NCBI GenBank assembly: GCA_020747015.1
Contig: JAGTJM010000006.1
Coordinates: 682,001 to 746,000 of the forward strand
DNA: 64,000 nt
Direction: 5' to 3'
From: Pyrenochaeta sp. MPI-SDFR-AT-0127
Taxonomy: Eukaryota > Ascomycota > Dothideomycetes > Pleosporales > Cucurbitariaceae
The first letter of the stretch is position 1. Every line of letters begins with the position of its first letter. This document shows, one piece after another, positions 21,181 through 33,517 of the stretch. The notes under the pieces were generated by a model. It did not search any database, was not told the origin of the DNA, and saw only the letters and a list, made by a program, of their open reading frames with translations. The position numbers and the translations under genes were made by a program.

Positions 21181-23126
21181 TCACATGCTGATGCGCCTGG
21201 CGACGGTTGCAAGCCCTTGGTCGTTATCCGCCTCCTTGGTTGCTTTCTCGAGAGCCTGCTCTCGGCTGACCTCCTGAGATTTTCGTACTTCCTCATGACT
21301 GGGTGGGAGTCTCTCGTTCTGCAAGTCGACCTTGCGCGCGTCCTCGAAGCTGTGAATCGCTTGTTTAATTCCTTCCGCGCCGAGCATGAGTGTGCCCGCA
21401 GGGAGTCGGCCGCCTGATGCTGTCTTCAATTCAGTAACGCGCTCAGACTCTTCACGTAACACTTGGAATACGCGTGAGAGGCGGCCAATGGCCAAGATCT
21501 TGTTCTTGATTGCACGTCGCTTGAACTCGGTCGAGTCAGGGTCCAGGCTCGACAGTGGTGGTGATGAAGGACCGGATGCCAAGGAGCTGGGTGTTTCTTC
21601 CTCGAGCTCCTCCTTGGAGCAGGTATTCAGAATGGCAATGAGCATATCGGTGACTGAAAGACGTCAGTGGGATTATGTGGTTGCAGGAAGTGTCTGCCTA
21701 CTTTTTTCACCAACAAATGGTAGTGACCAAGTGAAGACATCCATGAAGTTGGGCAGCCAGTATGGATGTGGTGTGCAGTCTGCCAACGTTAACTTAGGTG
21801 CATGTTTTTTGCTTCAAAGACTTACTGAACTGTCGAATGTTCATGACATTATTCTCGTACTTCAGAACAGCTGCCTTGTTGTTGTACACATCAAGGTAGT
21901 TTGGCGCGCTGAAAATAGTCATGACACTGGGGAAGCCAGTTGTCCGAGTCTTCCTGTACATTCGGTATCCAGCATCTTGAGCTTCGTGTGCACGAATGAT
22001 CGAGAGCAGATTGTTCTTTTCGAGGAAGGCGCAGGCAGCGGGGTACGAGAAGAAGTAGGAGCATCCGCGAACGTGATTGTGAATGAAGAAGTCGTTAGTT
22101 TTCTCCTGTCCAAACTCTTCGAGAGGGTCAGCCCAAAGGATGTCACACATGAGACCATGTGTGGGTGGCTCTCGGAAGCGGTCAATCTATGTCCGTCAGC
22201 ATTGATGTCACAGATATGGCATCTTCACGTACGCTCTTCAAATCATCCAGAGTGTGAAGTTCAGGGCTCAATCCACCGTGTATACAGAGGAACTGCTTGT
22301 TCATGACCGCGGCTAAAGGCAACGCACAAAATGAGTCCATGCAAGCTTCGTATACCGCCTCAGAGTACTTGTGCTTGCACTCGAGCTTGAAGGTGAAGTA
22401 GTCGGTCAAATGTCGGCACTCGTGGTTTCCTCGAAGGAGCCAGAGGGTGTTTGGGTACCAGATCTTCAGGGACCACAGATACAGGACGCACTGTGAGTGT
22501 CAGTACGTATATACCGCATGCTCTCCGATTATTGTACCTCAATACTGAAGTAGCCTCGGTCGACGTAGTCGCCCAAGAACAGGTAGCGCGTCTCCGCTGG
22601 GTCACCACCAACTTCAAATAGCTTCATGAGGTCGTAGTACTGCCCGTGGACATCGCCGCACACAGTAATGGGTGCGTCCATCTCCAGCATGTTGGGCTCC
22701 GCCTTTAGAATTTCTGTGCCTTTTTTTATGATCCATAGCGCTTGCTGCTCGGTCAAGCGACCTTCACGGTAAAAATGCTGCTTGAGGAATTGAATATTGG
22801 GTTTTGTCCGATCTTGCGGTGAGAAGAATTGCTCGTCTGTGGGCGGGTGGAAGGCGGGTGCTTGGACGTCTAGCAGGCACAGCGGGGTTAGCTGAGAGTT
22901 GGTGACGGAATGCAGATGCAATAGACAGAGGAATAGCTGTTTGGCGCCTCGCAAGTCGGGTGGCAAACATACCTTTGCAGACGCGCTCCATGGTGCTCAC
23001 TTGAGTGCCATCTTCCATGGTATGGAGAGTGAAGTCGATTTCGGGAAGCGGCTTCTTCTCTCGGACTGCGCGCATGGCATTGTCAATGTACGCCGACTGG
23101 TCGAGTTCTTGCTGATTGCTATCCAT
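21181..23126 (-). CDS. cnaA: Calcineurin catalytic subunit A, 551 aa
   Basis: The Ca2+/calmodulin-activated Ser/Thr phosphatase that dephosphorylates Crz1-type factors in stress signalling. The exons are 22973-23126, 22538-22869, 22233-22490, 21826-22186, 21702-21779 and 21181-21653. The five introns are GT-AG, of 103, 47, 46, 46 and 48 nt, and all phases close. PPP-family metal-binding motifs are complete: GDVHGQ (123-128), GDYVDRG (151-157) and GNHE (183-186), then the CIHGGLSPEL element and a conserved RAHEAQDAGYRMY stretch. LPNFMDVFTWSLPFVGEK is the calcineurin B-binding helix region. The C-terminal 150 residues include the calmodulin-binding segment (RRAIKNKILAIGRLSRVFQV) and the autoinhibitory AEGIKQAIHSFEDARKVD stretch. 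The final residues RRISM end at a TGA inside a GTGAGT splice donor, so the very C-terminus may be longer in another isoform. Confidence 0.95.
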
Positions 23127-24230
23127 GCTGGGCAACTATTACAGCAAGCCGGTAGCTGTGAATACGGGATGAGGGTGCGAGGAGAAGGCAACAAGAAGTA
23201 GTGGGGCGGGAGCGCGCAGGGACCTCCACACTCGAGTGGCGGCGGCGGCGTGTGCAACGAAGGCCGAGGCTCGACCGTGGGCTTCGACGACAAGGAACAG
23301 GAGAATTTGTATGCTCGGAGGGCCGAGTTGTCGATTGTCTTGTCGCGTGCTCGGTGTGCGCTGGCGTGGAGAGCTTAGGGCTGAAGGTAGGAATTCTGGA
23401 GGGGGGGAAGATGGTTAGCTTGGCTCTGTCCATGTGTGGCTACCCAATCAGAGACCCATCAACGTCATGACCGGTGAATGACCCTTCATGTCTTGTTGGT
23501 ATAGCTTAGCTTATGCTGCTCACCTAGACACATTCCAGAGGGGTCATGTCCAGATCCATGCCATGTCGTCACGACTCGGGTCGCAGAGTCGACAGTCTGC
23601 TGTGCAGGCAGGGGCGTCCCCTCTTGTGCCTGTTTCGTATGATACGAGGATGGCCGGCACCCTAGGCTCGACAGCTCTGCTACCTATTGCATTCCTTGTG
23701 TCAGCGACTTCCACTATATGTAAGATGAAAGTTGGGTTCAATTGCCCAGTTCATCAGGGTCGTCACACCTCATGTCAGATACACATGTGATAACTCTGTA
23801 CCTGACCAACTACATCACAAGAACAAGATAGGCAACATTGGTTCGCTGAACGAATGATCGTTTTCATTTGTTTTTTGTACGCGGCAGGTACAGTGTTATG
23901 CTCGGCCCATGGCACGAGACTTACCACAGCTCTTCTCCATAAACAATAGGGCATGCTCGCTCAAACCAGAGCCTGGCATGAAAGAAAGAAGTGAAGATAA
24001 AACAAGAAGCACAGAACAAAAAAAATGCCTAAGCCAGACCCAAGTGATGTCTTTGCCCAACAAGACGAGGTATATGAACAAATAAATCCAAAGCCCGGCC
24101 CAACCCTATCCTACAACGTGGTCCGTAGGTATACAATCCGAATTTCCAACTCCAAGCGATGCGTTAAATAGCCAACATGGCTCATCCAGGTGTACATATT
24201 GTCTTCCATTGAGGACACGATGCTTCAGGC
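23127..24230. other. Intergenic region, no gene supported
   Basis: About 1.1 kb of calcineurin upstream sequence and LPMO 3' flank. Short frames on both strands are not convincing. I see no repeat and no RNA gene. Confidence 0.5.
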
Positions 24231-25445
24231 TTAGATGAAACGAGAAGAGCCGTGGCGACGATGGAGATGAGCACGAGGGAAGTGAATAGAGCGTTTTGTG
24301 GCAGCAACGACAACGCCATTCGAGCAAGCCATGCCAAGGGCAAGGTCCTGAGCGACTGCGCAGCCACGGTTGCAAAGACCGAACTGGTTGGCTCCAATGC
24401 AGACGACACCGCCATCGTTGGTGCAAGGGGTGCAGTCACCATCAGCAACGGGGATGGTTGGAGTGTTGGTGTCGTTGCTGTTGTCAGGTGCCTGAGGGGT
24501 ATCGTACGTGGGCTGTTCAGGGGTGGTGCTCGGGGTTGAAGGAGCGACAGTGGGCTTAGCAACAGCCGGCGTCGTGGGAGCAGCAGCAGGAGCAGATGGT
24601 TTAACGGCTGGTGCAGATGGGGCAGCAGCAGGGGCAGATGGAGAAGCAGCTGGGGCGGATGATGCACCAGGGGCGAAGACACCGCCTGGGTTAGGAAGAG
24701 ATTCAGATGGGCTTCCAAGCTGGCCATTACCAGCACCAAGCGCGTTCTGCCTCGCACATCCGGGACCGATAAGTGTGTTACCAGTGGTTGCTTTTGACCC
24801 TACAACGACGGACTGGCCTGGGTCAGGATAACTGAAGTCTTCTTTCTCAACGGTCTGGCACTCGGTGTAAGGAAGATTTACGACGAACATGTCGGGCAGA
24901 GCGGAAAGGGCCGATGCCACGCTTGCAGTAGAGGCACTGCCCGATCCGCTTCCAACTTGAATGGGCGCGCAATTCATGTAGAACTCACGATTGCCAATCT
25001 TGTTGACCCAAGACCAAGCAAATGTGTATCGCCCGTCAGGGACGTTTGACGGCATCGTGACCGGGAATGTAGCGGCAACATGTGCCGCTGGGTCGTCCGA
25101 ATCGTTCCCGGTGTTATTTGTCGGACAACCGCCAATGACGCTATGAATGACTTTCCACTGGGACTGTTCAGTTGGCTCGCTGTCTGATGTAATGGAAAAT
25201 TGGCATGAGCCACCGCCGTGTGTTGCACCACCGGTGAAGGACACTGTCTCAGTTGTGCCAGCATCCCAACGGTTCATTGTATCAACCTGATAAACACCGG
25301 GGCGTTGTTTGCATGGGAAATCGGCCGGTTCCAGTGGAGAGCTGTTGAGGGATTCCTTGTTAAATGGTATTGGATAATTTAGCGTCATGTGGGCGGTGGC
25401 ACTGGAGGCGAGTGCCATGAGGAGGGTGGCTTGAGAGAAGAACAT
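24231..25445 (-). CDS. AA11-type lytic polysaccharide monooxygenase with X278-like tail, 404 aa
   Basis: A secreted copper enzyme of the AA11 (chitin-active) LPMO kind, in one exon. An 18-residue signal peptide (MFFSQATLLMALASSATA) is cleaved just before H19, so the mature protein starts HMTLNYPIPF and its N-terminal His completes the copper-binding brace with H76 in GGATHGGGSCQF. Y156 in REFYMNCAPI is the likely axial Tyr. The catalytic domain runs to about residue 235. A Pro/Ala/Ser linker of repeated SAPAAAP units follows, and the last 60 residues contain CTNDGGVVCIGANQFGLCNRGCAVAQ, six Cys, matching the X278-type module seen in some AA11 proteins, thought to bind chitin. Role: oxidative attack on chitin, perhaps in cell wall turnover. 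A TATATA element lies about 305 bp upstream. Confidence 0.88.
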   Translation of the reverse strand: MFFSQATLLMALASSATAHMTLNYPIPFNKESLNSSPLEPADFPCKQRPGVYQVDTMNRWDAGTTETVSFTGGATHGGGSCQFSITSDSEPTEQSQWKVIHSVIGGCPTNNTGNDSDDPAAHVAATFPVTMPSNVPDGRYTFAWSWVNKIGNREFYMNCAPIQVGSGSGSASTASVASALSALPDMFVVNLPYTECQTVEKEDFSYPDPGQSVVVGSKATTGNTLIGPGCARQNALGAGNGQLGSPSESLPNPGGVFAPGASSAPAASPSAPAAAPSAPAVKPSAPAAAPTTPAVAKPTVAPSTPSTTPEQPTYDTPQAPDNSNDTNTPTIPVADGDCTPCTNDGGVVCIGANQFGLCNRGCAVAQDLALGMACSNGVVVAATKRSIHFPRAHLHRRHGSSRFI

Positions 25446-28395
25446 TTTTCCGTTTAAAGAGCGTTAAAAGAGTTGGGTATCTGATGTGGAAATCGCTAGA
25501 CCTGCTGAGCGATAAAACGACTGTGGTAGCTGGTATTGTCCGAAGTTGATTGAATCGAGCTGATAGAGGGGTGGGGTAAGATGTGCAGGATCAGTGAATC
25601 AAAGATCTTCGAAAAGTGCGCAGCAATGGAAAGGAGTGTGATATCTGCCACGGGCAAGATATTGAACAGACGAGAATGAATAGAGAGAAGTTTGCCGAAA
25701 CTGCTGTGGTGAGCCTGCGGTGGAGAAGAAACATCATGCGGATCGTTCTTGGGATATATAAGGGTCAACATCTCGACCCACCTCCCTAGGCTGTGGCGGG
25801 CTGTAGGACCTCGCACAAAGCGCTGTCAGGGACCAGGAGATAGTGTACCGGCGGATCACAGTCAAGAAGCATAGGCTATTCGACAGGACAAGGCCAGTCA
25901 TGCAACGATCTAGAGACTTCTCCGGCTAGTATGCCAGTCGTGGTTTAGCGGCAGGGGGTTGAGTACAGGATGAGTGGTGTAACTGCAACTCTCGGCAGGC
26001 ACCACGAAGGCATGATTGGCTGCGGAACCTTCAGATGGCATTTGTTTCTGAAACGAAAGAGCGGAGAACGACTCAGATGGGGAGCCATTGGATCGAGGCC
26101 GTGTCCAGGGGCCGACGTCAGGTTTGAAGTGTGCGCCAGCGGTCTGTGGGTCATGCAGGGGCGAGCCGGATGCTAGCCTATCGATAACTCTAAAGCTGGT
26201 AGCGCTAAGCATGGTGTGGAGTGGCGATCGTGTGCTAAAGCTGAAACGGTCAGCTTCTTTTTGGCGAGAGTGGCTGTGGGTGCTCCTATTCGTCACTCTG
26301 CCCACCTCAACACACACTTGGGCTCACGCTCGTCGCTTGTCCACGACAAACCAAGTCACGCTGTCACGACGCTTTTGCGGGCTACACAAACTTCTTTGCC
26401 GCCATGTTTGTGATGCGGATGCAAGCCTGGCCGCTGAAGTCCGACCATGCTGGTAGCCAGACCAGCGACGACGTTTTTGATTACAGGCCTTGCGGGCTGG
26501 CCAGCCGCATGGATGTCGTCTAAACTTCATGCGTTCCAACTGGGTATCCCTCTCCTCATGCACAGGCTCGTTATTTTTGGGCTCCTGTTTTTTTACCCGT
26601 CGGCTCATTGCAACTCGAAATAATGCGATGCTTGGGTATTTTCAGCTTCGGTCTTTGCCGCATGAGGCTTGGTTGTAGCTAAGTGGGCTGCAATGTTGCA
26701 ATACACCTCAGGTAGCTGCGCCACATCGTGGCCAGCTTGTTGGGCGGTGTCGTACACAGGGCCTGCGCGCTCAGGCACCAGGAGGCGGTATGGTGTCGTG
26801 CGTGGCCGTCGTGCTCTGGCGGCTGAGGCCGTGGGTCGCTTCAAGCCGATCGTCATCATTAGCTGGTCGTGATCAAGCGCCGTCGTAACCACTTCCTGGA
26901 GTGATTGGCCGCTGATCATGCTGGCTTGTTTCGAGAAATTACGCACGCGTAGGCAGCTCGGAAGTGGTTAATTGATGAAGCAGCCAACAACACCGGCTCC
27001 TTCCGACCTCAGAGCTGATCAATGGGAACTGCTGAGGCTTGGTTTCGGATTTGCCGTAAACCACGCACATTCGCCAGACCACCGCCATCACCTGAAAGTT
27101 GGTGAGACGGCGACTGCGCAACAAAATGCTCGCCTTCGCTAGGAATCCAGTTCGAATCGGCTCGTGGGGTTGCAGAGAATCGTAAAACAGCGCTTTCGGT
27201 AAAGAGCGCGCACAACCATGGAAGGCCTGGGCCAGACGGATGCAACATCGTCTGGGGAAACATGGCAGATCAATAAGTGATGCTCATCCATTCTACAGCA
27301 AGACACCTTCCTGTCTTGCTGTTCGAATGTTTTCGCAATTCGCAGAACCTAGACCGATCGGCATAACCTGAATGCCTACGGGCACTGGGGTGTTCTCGCC
27401 CAAGCAGATATTCCTCGTGCATTCACTAGAGTGTGCGACAAGGTCATTATCCATGTACAAAAGTGCCAGCCGCTCAGTATTCATGTTCCAAAACAAATGT
27501 CTTTGTTCTCTGCAGCGATTTTTTCATTGATGCAAGTTGCGAATGCCACTCCAATCTGAGTACGTAATCTCATCACAGCTTTTCTCCACATCCATGGTCT
27601 TCAATCTCCGCGCCGCGCCTTGGCCTGGGACAGCGGGATGATCAGATTGAAAATAAGGCAGAAGCGAAAAAGAAACAATTTTGCACATCTCCGAGATGGG
27701 AGCCACTGTTCATTTCCCTCCTGGTCCACTCATATGATGAAAGCGACACAACTAGAAGGGAAAACATAGCTTCGTTGGACATATACGATATGGCGAGTAA
27801 TTTTCAATGAGACGCGGATGTCATCGACAATATGTTGAGGCGAGGGTAGGTGTAGATTGACCTTCGTAAAATTTACTGTCGTCTGTCTCCAAGAACGCGG
27901 TGATCGAGATCCATCAATCATGTCCCATGGTACTACTTGGGTAACCACAAGGCCGCGCGATTTTTCAATCTGGCCTGATTTTCTCACCAATAGGTGTATT
28001 TTCATCTCCGTACAGTTGCCTCAAGCTTCTCGTCGAAAAGCTACTGGCCATACGCCTCATCCGTTTCTTTCTCTGCAGTATGACTGCTCTATTCGTCCAT
28101 CATTTTTTGTAGCCTTGGTTCTCTCTCATTTTGCAGGCCGGAAGCTCAACGCTAGAGTGAGTGAGCCATGAGCGGCTAGGTACTGTTCGAATCCAGAGCA
28201 CCAAGGGGTGTCTTCATTTTAGCGAGCTTGGAAGGGTTGTCTCGAAAAATCGATCTATTGGCTTCATCGTTTTGCTCTCCCATGAAGCACCTTTGACAAA
28301 GTTGTGGCCAATGAAGGATCATGCTACGATTCGATCGACATTGTGGTTGAGCAATGTCACCAGGCCGGACGGTCACCCGAAAAACTGTCTCGCAA
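25446..28395. other. 3-kb gene-free region
   Basis: No frame in this 2.95 kb has a domain, signal peptide or coherent exon chain that I can defend; the longest (minus 25910-26317 and 26605-26946) have the mixed composition of chance frames. No repeat or transposon ends are evident. A 3' UTR of the DUF3433 gene, a non-coding RNA or a decayed gene could be here. Confidence 0.45.
25752..25762 (-). promoter_or_regulatory. Possible TATA box of the LPMO gene
   Basis: TTATATATCC on the minus strand lies about 305 bp before the LPMO ATG. If it is the TATA box the 5' leader would be about 270 nt, long but possible. Position alone supports it. Confidence 0.35.
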
Positions 28396-31300
28396 TCAAC
28401 TTTCCACAGATCCTTTGCGAAACAGAGGCATCTTCTTCTCCAGCCATGTTGTCCTTGACCTGAACCTTACGAATGGTGTCTTCTCGATACCAATATGAAC
28501 CCGTCCGTCTCCTCCGACGAAACTTCCATATCCATATCGAGAATCGAGAGTCTCTAAATGCTTAGCACGCCCTTGCTTGTCGAGATGCGAAGTACCCTCC
28601 ATATCCGAGACAGCAGAGCTAGCCGCAAATAAAGCTATCACAGAGGCAATGGACGTTGGTAGCCGTGCCAAATACTGGCCAGGACGGCGCATATACATTG
28701 CGATCGCAACAATGATATACGAGCAGAGAATACCTTCGGAAATAGCGAACATAGGCGTCGACAGAAAGAGGCGTTGCTCTGGTTCAATTCTCCATGCATT
28801 TATAGGATCCAGCCCACTTTGGCGCGAGATCAGCAGGTTGTCTTTGTTTATACCCAGCCAGATCGCAAAGAGATTGGAGTACGCCTTATTCAACTCAGCC
28901 AACACGTCGTCGAATCTTGGCACGCCCTGGTTTGGATCGATGAAACGGCTACTGTTACTTGCACGGCGGATGAAGTAGTTCATGAAGTTACCCGCGAATG
29001 AATCGTTATGCCAGCTGCGATACGGTTAACATTGCCAATAACAGAAGGGAGCCAAGTTGTTGCTTACCTCGTGCTTTCGACCCTGAACAGATAATTATTG
29101 GACTGGCCGATGAGATTGCTGGGAGCATTGCTGAACCAATGTTGAAGATCATTGACTTCGTCACCATCTCCTACGCAGACAAGTCAGCCTTCAAGCATGG
29201 CAAGCATACTATACCCTGGCTGTACATTTAAATTAATTTGGGGATGGTTGGCGCCTACCTTCAGTAGTATTCAAGGTAACAGCCTTCGCTTTCTGTTGCA
29301 AACGTCCGCTTGCATCGACACGAATTATCGCTCTTCCTGTTTGTAACCTAGGTTGACACTGAATGAATAGCGAATTTTCTCGACTGAGCTGTAGGTTTTT
29401 CCCCATTGGGCATGTACCGCGTAAATCGCGCACCCAGCCCATAATGATCGGCTGCATACAGGCTTCCGCTTCCTCCTGCGTTGAATTTACACGCGATCGT
29501 TGTTGAAAAATCAACTCCAACGCGCCAGGGCCGGTCAGGCAAACCGGCTCGTCCTTAGCAGCACCTGGAAATACTGGTTCTCGAATGGTAGTTGCTTGAA
29601 CGAGTAGGGGGAAGAGTTCAGAGCAACGGACATCGCCTGAATCTGTGGGTATCGTGATGTTGACAGAGGCAGATTCTCGATCATTTGCGATTATAGCTCC
29701 ATCGAAACCCTTCCCAAACTCCAATTGGGTGCATTCCAGGTGGGCTCCGAACGTTGCCGTCACGGCTTCGTAGTGACTGATGTTCACGCGGCTAAAATCA
29801 ATACCAGTGCCTTCTGCGAAAAGTGGCAGGTAAAACATTGTATCATCCGTCCAAGCCGGTAATGGTGTACCATTGGTGTAATTAGACTCTGCGATGAGGA
29901 ATTGATCTTCTCCTTTGCCACCCTGATAAGCCCCAGAGGCTGTGGTTGAGCCGATGGACGCGAGTTTTTCATGCGGTCCAATGCTTCCATTGATAGATAC
30001 GAACTTGCTATCATATGGTGGATAAAGACTCGCAGGACGTCGAATATCGACCATGCTTTGATTGAAGAGACCAGCAAAGGCAATCGCAAGTAAGTTAGCC
30101 AGTAACGCCATCGAGCATACGGCTGCAAGCACAAAGTGCCTGGATTTGAAGGCTTTGATAACCACGAGTTGGGGCGGTAGGGAGCTATAATCAATATCAA
30201 TAGATTTCTTTGCTGGGGCGTTGCAACGTTGTAATTCTTCAAGAGGCTGCAGCATACAAAGCAGCCTGTTGACTAGGATCCACATCGGCTCGATCATGGT
30301 AGCAATCGCAGTCGGGATATAATTCTCGAGTAAATTTTGCACGATGCTGTTCGTGGAGGGAAGAGGAAGCCCTATCATTGGTAAATATTTAACGTTCATC
30401 ATAGCCTAAACAACGCGGTTGTTCGATTTTAACTTACCATTGACGTGAGCCTTTCTATAGATCACCCCAAGGGCCACGGCGAGGATGAGAAACAAACTCA
30501 CGAATGGGACTGCTAACCAAAGGCTGAATTCCCGTGGGCGAACAGGCTTCGCGATGTCGGTTGGACTGTGTTGCGGTGGACCCAGTGTTGGTAACAATTG
30601 GGTGCCAGGCTCTGTGTCAACGGCATTTACGACTTCAGTGATTCTAGGGTTCTGATTAATGCGAAGGTGGGATAAACGCAATGATCAGCAAAGACTTACT
30701 CAGCCTTGGAGCCTTCGTGAACCAACTTGAATCGCTTCTTGCCGATGTTATTTTGCATGTCTGATACGGTGCAGCAGTCGAGATGCGCGAAGTCCGCGAG
30801 TAACGGTCGGTTATCTGACACGAGGGCCATGACGCTCGCAATAGTGCTGGGATCCGTGCACAAGTTCCACTCTCTTCTGGACGACAGATATAACAAAGCC
30901 AAAGTGGCCAAGGAAACTACACCTAGGAAGCCCTCCACAGTATAGACGAAGACTGGTTCGAGCAATACTGCTTCTGTGGTCATCTGCTGTTGCCCAATAC
31001 TTTCTTGCAACGCTTCAAAATCATTATTAAGTACCTCTGCCATGGCACGGGCAAACACCAGACGGTAAGCATCGGCATATGACTTGCTCAGGATCTGCCA
31101 GTCGAGATAACTCTCCAAAGGCTGCTTGATAATACTCATAGACAAGCCAACCATTCCATGAACGACACTACCAGATCCGCCAGTCAGGCTTAAGTTCATT
31201 CTTGCAAGAGGCTCTAGATATCTTGGCATGGTAGATGCAGGAAGATCGTCACCTCGAACTCTTTTGCCGAAAGTGCCGGTGTTCAATAATTCCTCGAAAA

Positions 31301-32862
31301 AGGTTATATTTAATGTGTCGGGAGCGAGTGGTTGCCTCTCACCAATAGGGCGAGCGGACACCGGAATTTTGGTCTTTGAATTGATGACTGCGAAGACAGG
31401 CTGCTGATAATAGCTCGGGGTGCAATAAACAGCAGTTACGTCAAGTGGCGGATCTTCTTGTCTTTCCTAAACTTAGTGTTAAACCATATCCAAAGCCACG
31501 GACATGTTGAAGCATGTTTTGCCGGTGTCCCTCACTATGGAGAAGGTCCCGGAAAGCGAAATGAAAGGTGCTTTTAAACACGGTGCAGATACGGCTGAAG
31601 TCTAGTGAGCAAATATGTGTTGAACATACCTTGTTTCTAGTAAATGCAGCGAAGAAGGTGTGATTTGCAGACTTCGGGCAGGATGCGTCTAGCGACCAGT
31701 CCGCATATCCCATCGAATTGTGGTATCCAGTGTAATGTCCCGTATACTTTCTAGTAGCAAGAATCTCTGCAGTTCCACTTTTTTGACCGACTGTTTGGTT
31801 TCCATCAGGACCTCCAATGAAGTTGCACCCATTGCTGCTAACGTAAGAAATGTGCTCAGAACCGTCGGCCTTGTGAGATACATCTTCGCAAAAGAGGTCC
31901 AAAGAATACATAATCGTTCTTGCCATCCAGATTTCCTGTCCTTTCTTCGATGTAATAGAGTCGATGGATGGCTTAAAAGGTGCGAGCGTATAATTGTGGG
32001 CCATATAAGGTGGCAGTGTCTCGTTGAGAGTAGCAATTGCATAGGTCGATTGTGCATATCGCAATGTTAGATTCGAAGCTTGTTGAGCAACCGGAATGCT
32101 GGATGTGGAGACAGAAAACGTAATATTTGTAGTTCTTGTGACTGTCCGGACAGAGAAGATACCAGCTTGCGTGGGCACCAGGCCCCAGGTGACAAGAACA
32201 ACAGCGAGTGAAGCCCAGAAAACGGGCCAATGACTATGTCTGATCAGCATCGGTTTGCAACACTCAGCCTTGGAGAACTTTGTGAATCTAGGCAAAAATT
32301 GCAATTTGCGAAGCTGATCCTGCTCAGTCGAAGATCACTCACCGATCTCTGAATGCCTTCAATGGTACCAAAGGAATGAAGTCGAAAGGATAATGCAAGA
32401 GCAAGGAATCCTTGCCGAGAGCTCCATTCTCTTTGCTTAATTGATAATATGGCTCCATTCGCTTTGCCTCCAAATCGATCCATGCCCAGAAGATGCTGAA
32501 GATGACTGCCAGGATGGTGGGGAAGTACAAGTACAGAAATGTCTGACTTAGTGGAAGATCACTAATCCTTGGTGCGAAGATAATACCGCTGTCGCGTTGA
32601 CTTCTGGTGAGCATAATTTGGAGGACAGCGATCAAAGACCAACACATCAGAAGAGTGAATATGAGTATTGGTGCACGAAGCGCTGTTGGTTTCCAGTGTT
32701 TTGAAGCTGCACCCGTTAGCATCGATAATGCGTAATACATCTTATGAGGTTCTTACCCATATTCTTTGGTTTACGAGAAAAGAGCGATAGGATAGGATTT
32801 CTCGTGTATGTCTCAACAATGTCTGGGCAACTTGATCGCGCCATTTGGGCGTTATCCTGCAT
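28396..32862 (-). CDS. DUF3433 multi-pass membrane protein, 1293 aa, eight exons
   Basis: A large fungal membrane protein of the DUF3433 (PF11915-type) family, function unknown. Exons: 32757-32862, 32343-32706, 31630-32233, 30700-31466, 30438-30643, 29259-30371, 29068-29170 and 28396-29014; all seven introns are GT-AG (50, 109, 163, 56, 66, 88 and 53 nt) and phases close over 1294 codons. The first membrane unit follows SKHWKPTALRAPILIFTLL, the WxPxxLR element that marks each DUF3433 repeat. Later come VTAVYCTPSYYQQPVFAV after a long loop with many Asn-glycosylation sites, then the central repeat after LPLPSTNSIVQNLLENY and a second glycosylated loop. The C-terminus has SWHNDSFAGNFMNYFIRR and a final helix before the cytosolic tail. 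The 163-nt intron is chosen because it alone joins the two conserved frames. A T19 tract lies 4 nt upstream of the ATG. Confidence 0.85.
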
Positions 32863-32866
32863 TTTG

Positions 32867-32885
32867 AAAAAAAAAAAAAAAAAAA
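32867..32885 (-). repeat. T19 homopolymer just 5' of the DUF3433 start
   Basis: On the coding strand 19 T residues are followed by CAAA and the ATG at 32862. The tract is in the 5' leader or promoter and likely to vary in length between strains. Confidence 0.9.
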
Positions 32886-33517
32886 GCCCCCCGAACAGAG
32901 AACACGAAAAACGAAAGAAGTAAGAAAGAAAAACGCAATTGACGAAATCTTGCAGCTTGCCAAGTTGCACGACAGGTTGGCTGAACAGGTACTTAATACT
33001 GTTGTGGTGCAGCATAACCGCCCCCATCTGAAGCTAAACGCCGAGCCGCGCCGCAATCAATAGCGGGACAAATCTCACCCAAACATTTAGCGACGAACCA
33101 CAACACTGGGAAAATCAGATGTACCTGGAGGCAAAAGTTGCCGAAAAAGGAAGCGTTGGATCGTGTTTGAGGCTGTATATATGCGACATTGCCGTTAAGT
33201 CTAATCCAGACTTGGACTGCTGCAGCGCTTTTGATGGGTTCTACTCATCCGCGCCTCCTTCATCCCCCTGCAAGCGCTGATACCACGGCACATCAGCTCA
33301 TGTAGATCTTAGTGCGGCGAGGACGTAGTGTGTGCCCAAGTGGAACTCTTATGTTAGAGGCTGCTTGAGCTAATCATGAAATTGGTTGGACAAGCATCAT
33401 GTCACAGACGGTTATGCGATAATTGAAGGGCAACGATTCACTCAATGGAAGGCGCCTACTTCTCTCCTCCTAAATGGCATTAGTCGACGAACATAATTAC
33501 GATTGAAGTCAGAGGAC
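32886..33517. other. Intergenic region, no gene supported
   Basis: Promoter side of the DUF3433 gene and 3' flank of the reductase gene. Nothing else visible. Confidence 0.5.

Noticed and set aside
28161..28200. GTTCGAATCC sequence resembling a tRNA B box
   Set aside because: No matching A box or acceptor stem at tRNA distance.
31570..31630. A 28-nt mini-intron alternative in the DUF3433 gene
   Set aside because: Too short for splicing and does not join to the conserved VTAVYCTP frame; the 163-nt intron does.
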